Shown: one piece after another, positions 26,301 to 39,900 of the stretch
Layout of the letters: every line of letters starts with the position of its first letter
Position numbering within the stretch: the stretch's first letter is position 1
From: Cardiocondyla obscurior
Taxonomy: Eukaryota; Arthropoda; Insecta; Hymenoptera; Formicidae
Assembly: GCF_019399895.1 (NCBI RefSeq)
Contig: NC_091868.1
Coordinates: 854,499-918,498 of the forward strand
Direction of reading: 5' to 3'
Length of the DNA: 64,000 bases
Made by a program: the position numbers and the translations under genes
Notes under the pieces: model-generated
Told to the model about the DNA's origin: nothing
Database searches by the model: none
What the model saw: the letters and a program-made list of their open reading frames with translations, nothing else

Positions 26301-27500
26301 GTTAAATGTCACACGGTATTAAACTTAACGGGGCGATATAAACGACAGATATAGAAAACGATATGCATAAATATGCATAAGCGTCATAAAGCAGGTTCTA
26401 ACTCGGGATCAGAGGGTTTCACGAAGCGGCGGAGAGGAGGAGGGGAGGGGGGGAGGGAGAAGGGATTTGCTTGATGATGTCATCGAGCGAAGGGAACCAA
26501 AAATCGAGTTGTTTCAACGACGAGCGCGATATTGACAAAATAAATTATTCATTCGGTCAGATTGCTGCCGTTATGACGGCACGTAATCTCGAACCGTAAA
26601 TCGGCAAAAATTCTATTATTAAGTAATCACCGATTGAGCGGCAAATATTTTGGTCGCGTTAATAAGAATAACAAAATCGCAGCGAGGAGAAACGCCGAGC
26701 TTTGATAATGATACTCTATTTCATTGGTAAAAAGCGCGAGTATTTGCAAAGAGTAATACGAAATACCTTTGTCAATAAAGCGCCTGGTGATGAAACCCCC
26801 GGCTCGCGGTTGCCTTCCGAGCTGCTCTCAATCGAGTTTCGTTCCACCTGAATCGCCGATTGCATTCCACGCCACTTTTGCTTCTTTGAACGCCAAGTTA
26901 ATAAGCAGCCGTTCGATTTCGTTTCCCCAATCCGGACGCCGCGGCGCGCGGCGCGTAAGAGAAGCAGCATGTCGATATCGGACGAAATTAGTTTACCGTC
27001 GTCATTTACTTGTAATTTATGAGAAAATTTCTCCCGATATTCCGCAAATTGCGAAAAACAGTACAAAAGTTCTAGTCTGCACGGTAAGATAATAACTTTC
27101 CGCGTTGTTGAATAAACTTGAAAAGATTGCCGAGGTAAGCGGCGAGTTCAGACCGGGTAAACTGTCAGTTAACAATTTGTTGTTTAAAAAAAAAAAAAAA
27201 AAAGAAGAACTTTTACCCTCCTTCTTTTTTACAATAACTTGACGGACTGTGTCACCGCGAATTGTTGCGAGTCGCCGGTATAAAAGCCGATCGGCGCTGA
27301 AATGCACCGACCGGATAATTGCATTAGATCATTTTCGTTCTGCAAACGCAAACATCGAGGGGCAATGCGAGAAAGGCGCGCCAGGCATCAAACGAGGGTT
27401 AATTCCATCCCCCTCGGCTTCGATTAAACGAATTGCAAGAGCCGGACGTTTCGAGTGCGCGAGATCGATCTTTCCGCGCGATGTTAAAGGGCATAGCTCC
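20317..27500. other. Non-coding DNA
   Basis: No gene is supported. It holds a poly-A run at 21254-21279, a stem-loop at about 22088-22123 and a short hairpin at 25310-25333. The (TAA)n stretch near 25281-25303 is a small microsatellite. Confidence 0.55.
26442..26464 (+). other. G-quadruplex-type motif
   Basis: Four runs of at least three G (4, 7, 3 and 3) are separated by 1 to 4 bases on the plus strand. Confidence 0.6.
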
Positions 27501-30220
27501 CTTCGTACGCTGTTTAACTCGGCAAGAACGGCAAACAGCGGCCGTGGACTAACCGCGGCGCTCTCGAAAAGGCAGCATCCACTTGCCCCGAAAATGACCG
27601 TACCTCATTCCGCGCTCCAGCCCTCGTTTTTTTCCCAGCCCTTTCGCCCCCTCCCCCCTCCCTCCCTGCCTCGCTCGCTCTCTTTTTCTCGGTCAGGAGA
27701 GTAACTTGACGTAACAACGTACACGTGCGCAACACACGTACCTACTTTTGTTACTGCACATCCCCGTTCATCTCGTCGCTGACGGCTCGCGATGCGCGAC
27801 GACGTCGCTGGAGCGCCGCGTGGAAGGGATCGACGTTGGTCGTCGATCTTCTTTCGGATCGTCTTTCGTAGAATCGGCACCTTGATTCACAAATCACTGG
27901 CACTCTTCACGACAGACTTGCGCGCGTATCGGCCGGAACGGATCGGCACACTCGCGGGCGTAGAACCTCTTTATCGATGCACTTAAAGTCGCGCTCGACC
28001 GGCTCGCGAACGAGGAGAAATCCTAAACGGCCTAGGCGTCTGTGTGCTAAGCTATCGGCGGTCGATCGCGCTTCTAATTTCGCAGCGAGTGGCAGTTTCG
28101 GCTGGCTGTTGCTCTCGTCGTACAAGATCGTCAGTTGCCCGTGACTCGCGTAGCCGGCGGACAAAGTAACGCGATCAAACGGCCAGTGCCGTTGAAGCAC
28201 GTAACGCTTAATGAGCCGCGATTACACGCGTTCCTGTATGTACGATATCGGACAGGCGCAAGCCGGAACTTGAGGCGTCAGATGCATCGGCAATCGAATT
28301 GTCGCGAGCAATTGTTTGCGATGGTTCGCTTAATGCCATGCACGTGCCGACGCGCGCGGCGTCACTCGCTCCCGTCACGATCAAGCGATCGGTTGATCAT
28401 CGATCGTCACCGGCAGGCCGTTTCTTTTTCTTTTTTTTTTTTTTTTTTTCAGGATAAGCTATTACTTTTTCTGTCGCACAATTTGACGCAACGTTTAACG
28501 TTCCATTCTTGAGTCAATTCGGTAACATTAAGACTTGTTTACGCTTAGATTCCGTCGTAAGATCGTCTCGATATCGCGACACACACGACGACGTCCGGTC
28601 GCACAATCGACTTCACCGCCGGGCGAGATATTTTGAACCTATGCGGCTCGTAGGTATTCCGGGTGTTTGGTCGCTTAATTAAATTCTCCGGCGAATATCG
28701 TGCGTACTTGGTCTGTAGACACGTTATTGACTGCAGTGCCTTCTTCCGACCGGCAGACCTCTTTCCAGGATGCCTCGTAAAACGCGTAGTTTTATTGTGC
28801 AACGTACTTCATGCCCGAGCAATCGCAGCTTCTGGCACAATTTTCCAAACTCCCTCCTTTCATGAAGCACTAATTCTCGCGATTCAATCTACCCTGAGTA
28901 TCCTCGATCTTCCCCGGGCTTTCTCTCCCGTGCTTTTCGAATTTTCGCTCGCTCGCGTCACCACAAAGCCATCCCCCTTTTCAAATAAACTGCGGCATCC
29001 CGAGTAAACGTAAAATTAACGTGCACCGTAACGTCCGGCTGCTCGATATTTTATTTAAAAGTCGTCACATTCGGCAAAAATTCACCGTCTGTCGTTCACG
29101 GCATTGTACCGCCGTGATTCGAAGAGCATCCACAGTTTCTCATTCTACGCGAGTCGCATGCTCGACGTGAAACAGCAGCTTTTAATCATCCATTAGAGTG
29201 TCATCGCTCAATGACGTATACGGGTCAGCGTCGACCCCATGGTGTTCCATTCGCATGAACCACGTTTCACGCAACGGGCATTCGTGACCCATCAGCGAAA
29301 ACTCACACTAACATGGCGCACGAAATTTTTAGCATCCCCCAAGTTCACGGCTCTTTGTCACTGTGCACTCGACGCCACGAGCCCCTCCTCGTCCCCCTGC
29401 GCTCTGCATTTTAATTACGATTGCAAAGAATCACCGATAATGACCGACTCGAGCGGCGATCGCAAACGCCGCGTCGGCAGAATTTCTAGCGCGATTCTCA
29501 ATCTTGATCCGCGTTTGTCGCATTCAACTGTACCTTCCAACAACGATTCTCCCTGGGTATCGCCGTCAACTACCCTCGCCTACCACCCTCGCGCCTTTAA
29601 TGGCAACCGACGATGAACGGTGGTCGCCCACGTCAACCAGTGACACGCTCACGAAGCCTCTATCGTCGTCGTCGTGGAGAGTAATTCTGACGCGTTGCGC
29701 TTTCACCACGTTGTTCTACTGCCGTTCGGTGGCCATCGCCGACGGTTTCTGCGTGCTACCGTCGAACGTGCACGCTGCCCGCGGTAAGCGGCACTCGCGT
29801 GTTCAAGTCACTCTCTCTGCCGGTCACTCGCCCGGTCGTTTGTTCGCGCGCGTGCGAAGCGACGTGTCACGCTGGCGGAATTCCAGACTGGAATATGGGT
29901 TAAAACGTCGCCGGTGCGAAACGCGCGCCGCAACGCGGACACCCGGGAACATCGGACAAAGACGGAGAGAACAAGAAACGGAGTGAGACAGGGGTGGAAG
30001 AGAGGAAGAGAGAGTGATTCGCCGGTTTCTCCTCCTTCGTTGCCCGGGGAGCGGCTATGGCGGCGGCCTGGCTCTCACTGCTGCTTCCCTCGACGTGGGG
30101 CGACTCGCGGGGGTTGGTTACGCGAGGGGTAAGGGGATACGATTATCTCGCAGCATCCCCTAGCGCGCAGGACCAATCCGCACGGAACCGGCGCTTGACG
30201 ACGGCGGAGGGTGTGCGTTG
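27500..30220. promoter_or_regulatory. CpG-rich block, possible promoter or 5' exon region
   Basis: GC and CpG density are higher than in the neighbouring DNA, with many short chance frames on both strands. Near its right-hand end a GC-rich ATG (30057) opens 24 codons, MAAAWLSLLLP..., running straight into a GTAAGG donor at 30129. That could be a signal-peptide first exon. A long T-run followed by CAG at 28452 looks like an acceptor. No complete gene could be assembled. Confidence 0.3.
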
Positions 30221-30900
30221 CGTTAGTCGGTGAGAGAGAGACAGAGAGAGTGAGAGAGACACAGAGAGAGAAAGAGAGAGAGAGAGAAAGAGCCAGAGCA
30301 TAGAAAGGGTGGTAGATAAAGCGAGAGAATAATGCTAGGAGAAAGAAGGCACGGCGCAAAGAGTGACGTCGAAGAGAGACACCTGGGGCGCTTGCGGGTG
30401 GAGAAAGAAAGACAGGAGAGGTTTGCGAAGCATAAACGAACGCTCGATGGTTGAAGCGAGACAACGGCATGCCGAGAAAGTAGACGAGACAGGGGTGAAT
30501 CGGGTGAAAGAGGAAAGGCGAAAAAGTGCGTGTTGAAGCGAGACGAAGACAAAGCGAAAGCGTTGATAAAACAAAGGTAGTTGACGAAGAAAGACGATAG
30601 AAGCGGGCGTAGTTTAGAGCGAGATGAGAAGCAAGGACTTCTCCCGAGCGAGCATGTAGCGTGAACGAAAGGGAAAGAGCGATAGAGACAGCGAAAGACC
30701 GGGGTGGTTGTTGGAAAAACGTGTCGATCAAACAAGGACGGATACGAGCACGAGGGGAGCCGACAACGCGAACCGCGGATCGAACAAAGGAAGACAGTGT
30801 CTTTCCGGAAGATACAGCTTGCCGCGCGTCGCGGAGATCCGGTCGGCACACAAAGCGTAAAAAAGTTGGCCGGATAAAGAGACGAGACGGTACACCTTGC
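30221..30900 (+). repeat. Purine-biased strand with (GA)n core at 30230-30302
   Basis: The plus strand is dominated by G and A for about 0.65 kb, beginning with GAGA and CAGAGA repeats. The bias removes stop codons from the minus strand and produces long false frames there (up to 258 codons rich in Ser, Leu and Phe). Such tracts often flank insect promoters and can bind GAGA factor, but no transcript is demonstrated here. Confidence 0.7.
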
Positions 30901-33900
30901 GGGGATCTAAATAGACAGCGACGACTTGTACGCCGAGCATACTCTACGTGTCACGAGGCTTCGGAATCGCGATAGAATGTAGACCGTGCGCGAAAACGAT
31001 CGTAACGATGCGAAAGGTCCCGACCGGTTTCTCGCTCCGGAAGAAGCTGCGCAGCGACGTGAAAAAGCCCGTGGCGACTACTGTAACGCTACCATAAGAG
31101 GAACGCGATCAGGTGGAAACCGAAAGGGTTGACGCGTTCTGACGCGATCGTGTCAGGAGCCATCGAAAATTCCGGGGTGAGAGGTCGGGATGAAAAATGG
31201 GAAAAGTGCTCTGCATTATCGTGCGTGGTCTGATTTGGTAAAAAAGATTTAAAAGTCTCTTAGAGTTTTCTTAGAACGAAGAAGATGAGGTTACATGTTT
31301 TATTAACCGGCTATATTCTGGCTTGCATTTACGTGTTTTTATTTTTTTTAATTTTTTTTTTTTTTTTTTTTTTTTTATGGCTAAATAAAATATAATGATT
31401 TTATACTTGCGCAAGGTTTTAACTTTGGAATTAATTATTTATAAATGTATCTTTAAGAACGAGCCTGCATTTGAAAAAGCCGATAAGCAGCAGAGTTAAA
31501 ACATAAAATATACATGACGTTGCAATCTTTTAATTTCATATCGGAGAAAAAGCGAGACAATCTCAGTAGAGTAGTCAATATCAAGGCCGACGCTTTCCCT
31601 CGCGGCCGCTTATATCGCGCTTTCCTTGATTATGCGTTTATAATCGAGTCTAAGCACCCTTAATGTTTAAACCCTAATCTATGTAGCTTAATATAACTCA
31701 AGGGCTTACATGAAGGGTTGTCTATATCCAAGTTCGCGCGGATACCTTCGTCTTACTATGGACACGACAGGGTGAATCAGGAGTAGAGAAGGGATCGAAC
31801 TGTTCGCGATCAAGAAAATCCGTAGAAAAGCGTCTACGATGATGCATCGTTGGCCGAGGGTTGTATCACTTGAATCGACTTATAAAATATTCATGAGGAA
31901 AGTTTTATCGGTGGAATCGCACGAGAGAAGCTGACTCGAGTATGAAAGTGTCGTTAGGGACGCTCACCTGTCCCTTTTTTTCTCTTTGAATTTGCTCCCT
32001 TCTCTCGCCGTTTTGGTGGCATGTCGGTAAAATTTCTATGTGCGCTCGCACAAACTTATTAGGGTATGTGAAATTAGCGCCCGTTCTTCAAATCGTTTTT
32101 TAGAGAGACTTCTCGCCGGAATTCTTATTACGGCAAATATAATCTAATAATTTTCTTGCGTATCGAAATATCAGACGATTGAGGCGAATTAATTAGAAAT
32201 TTATACTAATTATGAATACGTGTGACACTTAAATATTATAAAAACGTGTTAACGTTAAACATAATTTTTTAAATATTATCGCCAGGAGCTTTATTGCTAT
32301 TTAAAACATGTTAAATATGTATGTGCACAAAATTCAAATAAGAAACAGCTCTCGCTGGAATTTAATTTCTTCACGCAATGTTCGCTTAATGATAAAGTGA
32401 AAAATGAGATCAAAATGAAAGGGGATTAATATAGAATAAAAGCAAACTGCATTTGTACACTCACTTGTAGGTTTATTTTCGAGTACAAGGTAAATAAAAT
32501 GAATGATCTCTCCGCGCGTGGAACGCAACTCTCGAGAAGACAATATTATTGTTAGCACCGAGCGACGGCGGAAGCAATTATCTCTCGGCACTCGCGTTTT
32601 TCACAAGTCGGGGGAAACTCCTGCGTTCGCGTAACCGTGTTAAAAGAATGAAAAAAAAGAAAAAAAAAAGAAGAAAAGAAACGAAAAAAAGAAAAAGCGA
32701 ATTAATCTATTACATTTACTTTGCCGTCTCCAGACACAATCTGAGAAAGCCCGAGAGATGGAAAGAAATTCTCAATTTCGTTCAATTCAAATTTTTGATA
32801 ATTCCAAAATGTTATTTCGCACGTAAGTGAAATGTTATCCCGACGTAGTACACGTCAGATCGCGTTCGAAATGAATTACCGCTCAGACAAAGTTTCCGCG
32901 ATGCGATGCACCCCGTTAGTTACAGACTATCTACATATGTTAACTAGGTGAATGATCGCCTGGCGTTATAGTGAGCTAAGAATTCTGCACTACAAACAAC
33001 AGCACTAATCCTTACGTAAAGGACACTTAACCGTGTCTGTATCTTCGCGCGAGCGATCCATCAAGCGCCCGTGGTAATTAACGAGCGACCGGTGAGCTTG
33101 TCTCCGATCGTCGACGACTAACCTGCCGATCGATTAATCATACATCCCGTCCCAATTATATCGCGCGCCACGCCGAGTATATTGTCTAGGGTGGGTTCAT
33201 TTTTCAGCTGAGCGTGGGACAGGAACCGAACCGAATTCATCGATCGCGTGTCGTCGAGCATCGCGCTTCGCAATTAGGGACTACTCGCTAAGTACACAGA
33301 AACGGCGAATGATGGGTGGGACGAAGAGCACGGCGAAGAGCTCGCAAATGCTTGGCTTTATGCGCACGTACAATCGTTTCCAATGTTCGATTTGCGCTGC
33401 TCCCTTTTTAGAACGTGAATCGAGACCATGATGCGCTTCACCGAAGGGCTCTTGTGCTCTGATGTTGTAGAGAAGTATTACCTCTTTTAGGTCTGTAAAC
33501 GCAGCGTACAGCCGCGCTGACGATCGACAGTAATCGTATAATTGTCATCTCTGAATGCGCCGACGTTTCGAAGTTGCTTACCGCGCGTTATCTTCTGTTA
33601 TTTTTACAAACACGTAATATATAATATAATATAAAATACGAAAGAGATATAATATTTACTATATACAATGCGATTATTTTTTGATTAATTCGAGATTGAT
33701 TAATTGATATAAGGGCGTTTTGACGCGCATTAAAGGCGACCACCGGTGGTCTCCGCAGAAACATATCGTATTAATAACTTCGACGACTTCCGATTTATTC
33801 ATGAAATGGCGAAAATACGTTCTCCAACTCCCGCATTGTTACATTTTCCCTTGGCCACCAGCGCGTTCGCGGGGAAGCTTCTTTCCCGGAGGCTATCCAT

Positions 33901-36900
33901 TACGGGGAGAATTACAGGTAGTTAGAAGCAGTTCTCATTGTAACCGTCGCATCAATAATCCCTGGCTAGGACTCGATCACCGAGAGACAACCACCTCTCA
34001 GCGCGTTCTAAGAATACCCCGCCACCCCTTTCTAAAGAGAAACCTGTGCTCTTGATTAAGGCCACCCCTTTCCGTTGTTTTTCTTCAACGCCATTGTAAA
34101 CAGTACCTTAACAAACAGCCACGTCCCGTCCATCCCAGAAATATCGAAGGTATCGATGAGGCTGATCGCGCCGTATCGGCCTCAAGGGTGATCAGGAGCA
34201 GCGCGAAGCGTCCAAAAATAGGAAGTGTGAAATATAACGTCGCAGTTAGATTGACTCAATTAAAAAAAAAAAAATAAAAAAAATATATATATATATTTTT
34301 TTTTTCTTTTTTTTTTTTAATTTTTACCACTTGTCTCGTACTTTAAGGCGAAAGCTTTTCTCTACTTCATTCAAACAGAGCACTTGCTTTTCTTTCATCC
34401 ACTAGGGCTCATTGTCTTTATATCCCGCTCCATATAAATTACAAAAGGTATGAAAATTCTGCGGATATTATAATTCCCGCTTTATCTTTAATACGGAAGG
34501 AAGGAAGGAAGTTTTATTTTAAGAAGTAGCAATTTTCTAAAACGATCCCGCTCCGTTAGCGTAATCGCGTTTAACGCGACAGATATATTCTTAAATCGCC
34601 AGTCGGTGGAGGATCGGTCGTCATTCCGCGAAACTTTTCCGTGTACTTAACGTCGCGCGGTAAACGCGCAGGTGTGCCAAGGCGTTCGCGTACGTAAATG
34701 GGAATCGACCTGGCGTCTCGGCGCCGCCGATTCGTTTGATTTGTCGCGGTGCGATCAGCGCCGATAGTGAGTAATCGGTGATAAAGCCGACGCGTACGGG
34801 CGAGTTAAAATGAAAAAGCTCATACGTGCGATTCAAGAAAGTTCGTCGGTGGATGACGTGTCGTCGCCCGGCGGTAAGAAACCACTCGAGCGAGTCCGCC
34901 AAGTCCGACTGCAAAACGCGAAAAAAGTACATTTTCTCCGCTTCACCTGCACACTCGCCTTAGATTTTTCCCTTCAATTCGGCTATATGGACGAATCAAT
35001 TTATTACATTGTCGGGATAAAGCAGTCGAAGCTCTCAACGTGAGTATCTTCCGGATACTTCGAAATTCGTCTGGATTTGCGCATGCACTTTCGAAACTAT
35101 AAGAGACTCACTTTGAATTACGCCCACATTTATTTCAATACGTTTCTTCTGCTCTTTTATTCTTAATTTGAAAGACGTACTTCGTAGATTTGCAATCGAT
35201 TCGCATTTATTAAAAAAGTTTCCACTGTCGGGGAGCTGCGAGAGCGACGTGGAATAAATGCATATTTTTCTGTTTACCTATCAGCGATATTCGCGTACTT
35301 GTCGGAAAACGTAACCCGTCGTTTTCCTAGCGGCGTAAATACAATTTTGTAATTAAAAGAAAGGGGAATATCTGCATAAAAGCGAATTGAGTTACTGCAT
35401 TACTGTATTTTTTTTTAGCTTTGTTAATTTTTTATGACTAAATTTTTGGTATATAATAATATCATCACTTTTGTTTTACTTCTCTTGACCTAGTTTTCTT
35501 TTTTTTTTTTTTTTTTTCGTTAGGCGCGTCGGAATAATGTTTGTCTCCCTTTTCTTTTACATTTGCAGACTACGCCTCATGAAACGAGTATTTATCTTGC
35601 ATGCTCTAGCGACGGGTATAATACGCTCGCACGAAATCGATATTTATGAATAAGGCATTCAACTCTCGCTCGGACGATGATGAGAGACCAATACAGAAGT
35701 CCCCGTGGTACTTGATAGCGGCTCGAAGCTGCTATCTCGATGCTTTCCCTCTTGCCTATTACACGAGAGAACGTTTGCGCACGTATCGATTAGTTAGTAA
35801 GTCAATTAATCCACCCGCGGTGATTAGCTGCGTAGCTTATTTTTATCAAGCTCGGATTGCTCGCGTAAAAAAAAAATTATATTGTATCAACGTACACGTA
35901 AACGACTTGATTTTTCTTTTTCTTTAAATGGAAAAATGTGGTCGATATCGATGACAGTTAATTACAATTTTTTAATACTCTAAATGACTGAAATTAGTTG
36001 AAACTAAAAAACGATATTATATAGAAAATGTTCTTTGAGGGAAATATTTCAACGTCGTTATCAAGTAAACATTTCGTAACTTGCGATATAATTCTTTCAA
36101 CATTTTTCATCCGTATCTTATATAGTTTGGCTTCTTTCTGTTGGCTATCATAAAGTACGATTCATTTAAAATTTTGAAATATTTTATAACATCTTTCTTG
36201 AGTTATTCTCGGTAAGTGATGTTTATATTCTCTCGTTCTCCATTACACGAAATTCCCTTGGGATACATAGCGTTAGCCGAGCCGATGCTACAAGCGAATC
36301 GAGCAGATACTTTTCCATGAAAAACAAACCAGCAAAAACTTATACTCCGTTCTATCGGCTGTTCTATCTATTAAACGTAAACTCAATCATTCGAGATTAT
36401 TTTTAAAAAATTTCCAGTAAATAGCTTCGTTTTCACTAACGAGAATTACATTTTCTAATGCTATTGGTTACGAGAGAAATGCCGAGATAAAAAAACAAAG
36501 AAAAAAGAAGACAATGTATATTCTATTTTTCCGACATACATACGTGTAGTTAAAGGATACATGTTGCTTCTTTAATAATTAAATAAGCGTTTTAAATACA
36601 TCGCGTTTTCTATCACAGGTAGAAATATTCATGGTAAAAAAAAAAAAAAAAAGAAAAAAACTTAAGTCTAAAGTTGCATTTAGCTGGTTCTCTTTCCTTT
36701 ACTAATAACCACAATTTTCCGGAGTTTTGTTGTTCGAGGCATAGATTCGCTACAACTTCTGCACGTTGTTTGCCGTAATTGGAACTTTATAGAAAATCTC
36801 CCTTTGACAGACAAACTGATCCGAGGTGGATTTTCCCGGAACGGATGACGCAATTCCCAACTGAATCTCGTTTCAGCTGGACAAAAAAAAAAGTTGGTCC

Positions 36901-39900
36901 ACGGCCGCCGTGGCGGCAAGAAAAAGCGACAGACGTGAAACGCAAAGGGTAGTAGATTAACGTAGACCGCAAAGTCGAAGTGCCTTTTTAAACTTCGATG
37001 GTGTCTATGTTGATTTAGAGAAGAATTTCCCTGCGCACATTCGCACAGGCAATTATCGCTATTGAGACCTCGACGGTGAAATTCGCCGGGAGGAAGCGCG
37101 GATGAAAAATGCCATTGTTAAGGAAAGGCGACTACAAAGTCAGAATGAAAAGGAAACTCTTATAAGAAGATAGGATAATTTTGCCTGCAAAGAGAAAGGC
37201 ACGAGGCCGAAAGAAATAATGATAATGTTGTTGAATTAAATTATCGCGCCTCAAAGTTTTAAGGCAGCAAATGCTTCGGGAAGATATTGCACAGTTCTTA
37301 AGCACTTTATCGTTAAAAAATAAAACGCGAAGTTAATTAAAATTTATAAATACTTGCAAAAAGTTTTTTTTTTGATAAAAAATTATCTCTCGAGAATTAA
37401 TAATGTTTATAATAATTTATGATTAATTATCACAGTCTTTTTACTTTTATCATTATTATTATTGTTTCTTTTCTTTTTTTTTTTTTTTTTTTTTTTTTGT
37501 TGGTTTTTCAAGACAAGTTCAACATACATATTCCATTTCATATTATACCGTTATTCAGAGAGGTTTGCCGTAATTAAGATGTATGAAAAATGCATGTAAA
37601 AATACGTTTAAATGTCACATCGTTTTCCACTGTATTTTCCTAGTGTACAAGGAAAGACTTTTAATTACGGCGGTGAACGAAACGCAAAGTTCTCCTGTTG
37701 ACTTTCTTCTCTCGTTGAATCGTATCATCTTGAGGAAAAATAGTGGCGTATGCGTGTCGAGAGGTAGAACGATGCAGCGACAGGATTGAACCGTGGGAGA
37801 AGCAGAGAAACACAATCGGATCAGAAATTACGACGGGGTGGGAAAGGGAAATGTGAAACAAAACGTGGTACGGATGAAAAAGCGCGGAAGATCAGAGAGT
37901 GGAAAAGAGAGTAAATATAGATAAGAGGATAGGAGAGATAAGTCGATGTCCGTTTAAGCGCATTTGCCGTGACAAATCTCGAACGGGATGACAGATTGCA
38001 CCTCCCGCTGATTAAACCGGGAGGATTCCGGTTGATCGATCTTCTTGTACCTCTCTCAGCGACAGATATTAACGAAATTCTTTGCAACACGGACGATCGG
38101 ATTGCCCCTCCCCCTTCCTCCTCCCGAGAGCCGCTTAAACACGTGGGTTTCGACGTCCCCGTGTATCGCGGTTTTGACGTTTCAAAAATCCTCATCGGGA
38201 GCGAAACGTGATAGGGCGCTTTCTAATTTCATGCCTCGCCGATGACATCGCGAAGTGCCGCCGGAAAGCGCCTCGACATACGTCGGGAAAGCGGCACTCG
38301 CTTTGAAAATTACAGCAGACTTTGAAGCTGTCGCTTCGACCGCGAAATAAGTATTACGTAATGCGCCAATTAGTTTCTCAGCCAAGTACGTTAGCGAAGT
38401 AGGAAATTCGAAAAGGTGGCAATTAGGAAGAGGGGTCTATTAATTGAGTTACATCGATTTCGTTATTATTAACGTTTTTAATTAAACGGAACGGGAGGGA
38501 GAGGAGGGGGAGGGGAGGGAGATTTCGGGATTAGATTTCCCATGATAACCGTTTCGCGACTATGTATAAATACCCATCGCGGCGTAATTTGCAATTAAAA
38601 ATAATCTGCAGGAGAAGTCTGTACTTCGTGCAGATAACGAACGGTGGATTTAAAAAGAGAGAAGATTAAGAAAGCTTTTCTTCTTTCATAAAAGTCAAGA
38701 GAGGATTGTTCCTATAAGTATACTATTCCAAACGGCGCTCCGCGAGCGGGGAATAATACTCCGTAACATTGGAATAATTTTTCAACTTTTATTCAAAGGA
38801 AGTAGATTAAGATACTTTGATGTTACGTCACGTTATTGCTAGTGAAGATTCATAAATAATGAGTATAAATTTTAATATGAATAAGAACGGCGTGTGTCTT
38901 GATATTAAGATGCACTTTTAATATTTATATATTTTAATTATGTATTTATACGATAAATACGTGAAAGTTCACTCGGAAGGAATCGCTCGTCTCATTGTTT
39001 CGTGAACCAACGGTGAACTTTATTACATGTATAATTCACGAAAGTGTTACAGCTACTACCTTTCTGATTAAGACGTCGCGGTGGGGCAAAAATATTGATT
39101 CGAAATGTATCCTAAAAATATCGCGAGCTTCCCGCGCTTGCGGTAGCTATTTCGCGCACTTGAGACGAGGTAAGCGATATTCTTGAAAATTTTATCAACC
39201 CCTCGCAGAGGAAACTTGACGATCCTCAAACGTAAAGAACGATCGGGCTTCTTTCCTCCGCCAATTTCGTGGCTCGAACCTTACGTAGCCATAATCCTTA
39301 GCTAAACACGATAGTCGGCGTACGTGCGAATCCACTTTACCGCCGACATTATTTCTACGATTAGCCGTTTCGTATCATTTTACAACGGTCCTCCTTATTT
39401 CCGGCCGCCTTTCTTATTATCCCCGCAGCGGCGCGGGTGATTATTAAAAATTACTTGCCGCGATATTCGACGGGGAGGACTTCGCGTCGTCTAGAAACGC
39501 GTCGTCGTAACTTTCTGACGAATCCGCGGTGAACTCCAGGGGAGGTAAAAAAGCTTCGTATACTATTTCTTCGTTCATTATTAATTTTTCATCTTCGGTC
39601 TGAGCGCGTTACGATCCTCGGCCCCGCTTTCTCTTCTCGAGGGCCGCAACATACCAATAAAGATTGTAGTTCCCATCGAGGGCTTTACGTCACGCGCCTA
39701 CCCGGGGATCATCTTAAAATTTTCATCATCGTATCGGCAGGATGTGTCGTTTCGCCAATGGTACTGGGTGACGGGTGAAATCTTGAAGCGGAAATGACTA
39801 GCCATCTGACGCGTGTAGCCGTGTCTGTTAGCACTCCGGATAAGGCGCCCAAGTGGCCGGAGGGGGGAAGATACGTCACGTAACGTATTCGACGTTATCG

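Noticed and set aside
27249..27704. 151-codon plus-strand frame
   Set aside because: GC-rich chance frame ending in Pro/Ser low complexity, with overlapping frames on the other strand.
28427..28452. Long T-run ending in CAG, resembling a splice acceptor
   Set aside because: T-runs are frequent in this DNA and no open frame or matching donor makes it part of an exon.
29239..29616. 125-codon plus-strand frame
   Set aside because: No domain, mixed low-complexity, and overlapped by another frame at 29504-29986 of similar quality.
30075..30851. 258-codon minus-strand frame, and the 208-codon frame overlapping it
   Set aside because: They are products of a purine-biased plus strand. The peptide is Ser/Leu/Phe/Arg low-complexity with no family resemblance.
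37969..38211. 80-codon plus-strand frame with protein-like look (LPLIKPGGFRLIDLL...)
   Set aside because: It begins at GTG with no ATG in frame, is overlapped by a longer minus-strand frame, has no splice context, and matches no family I recognise.
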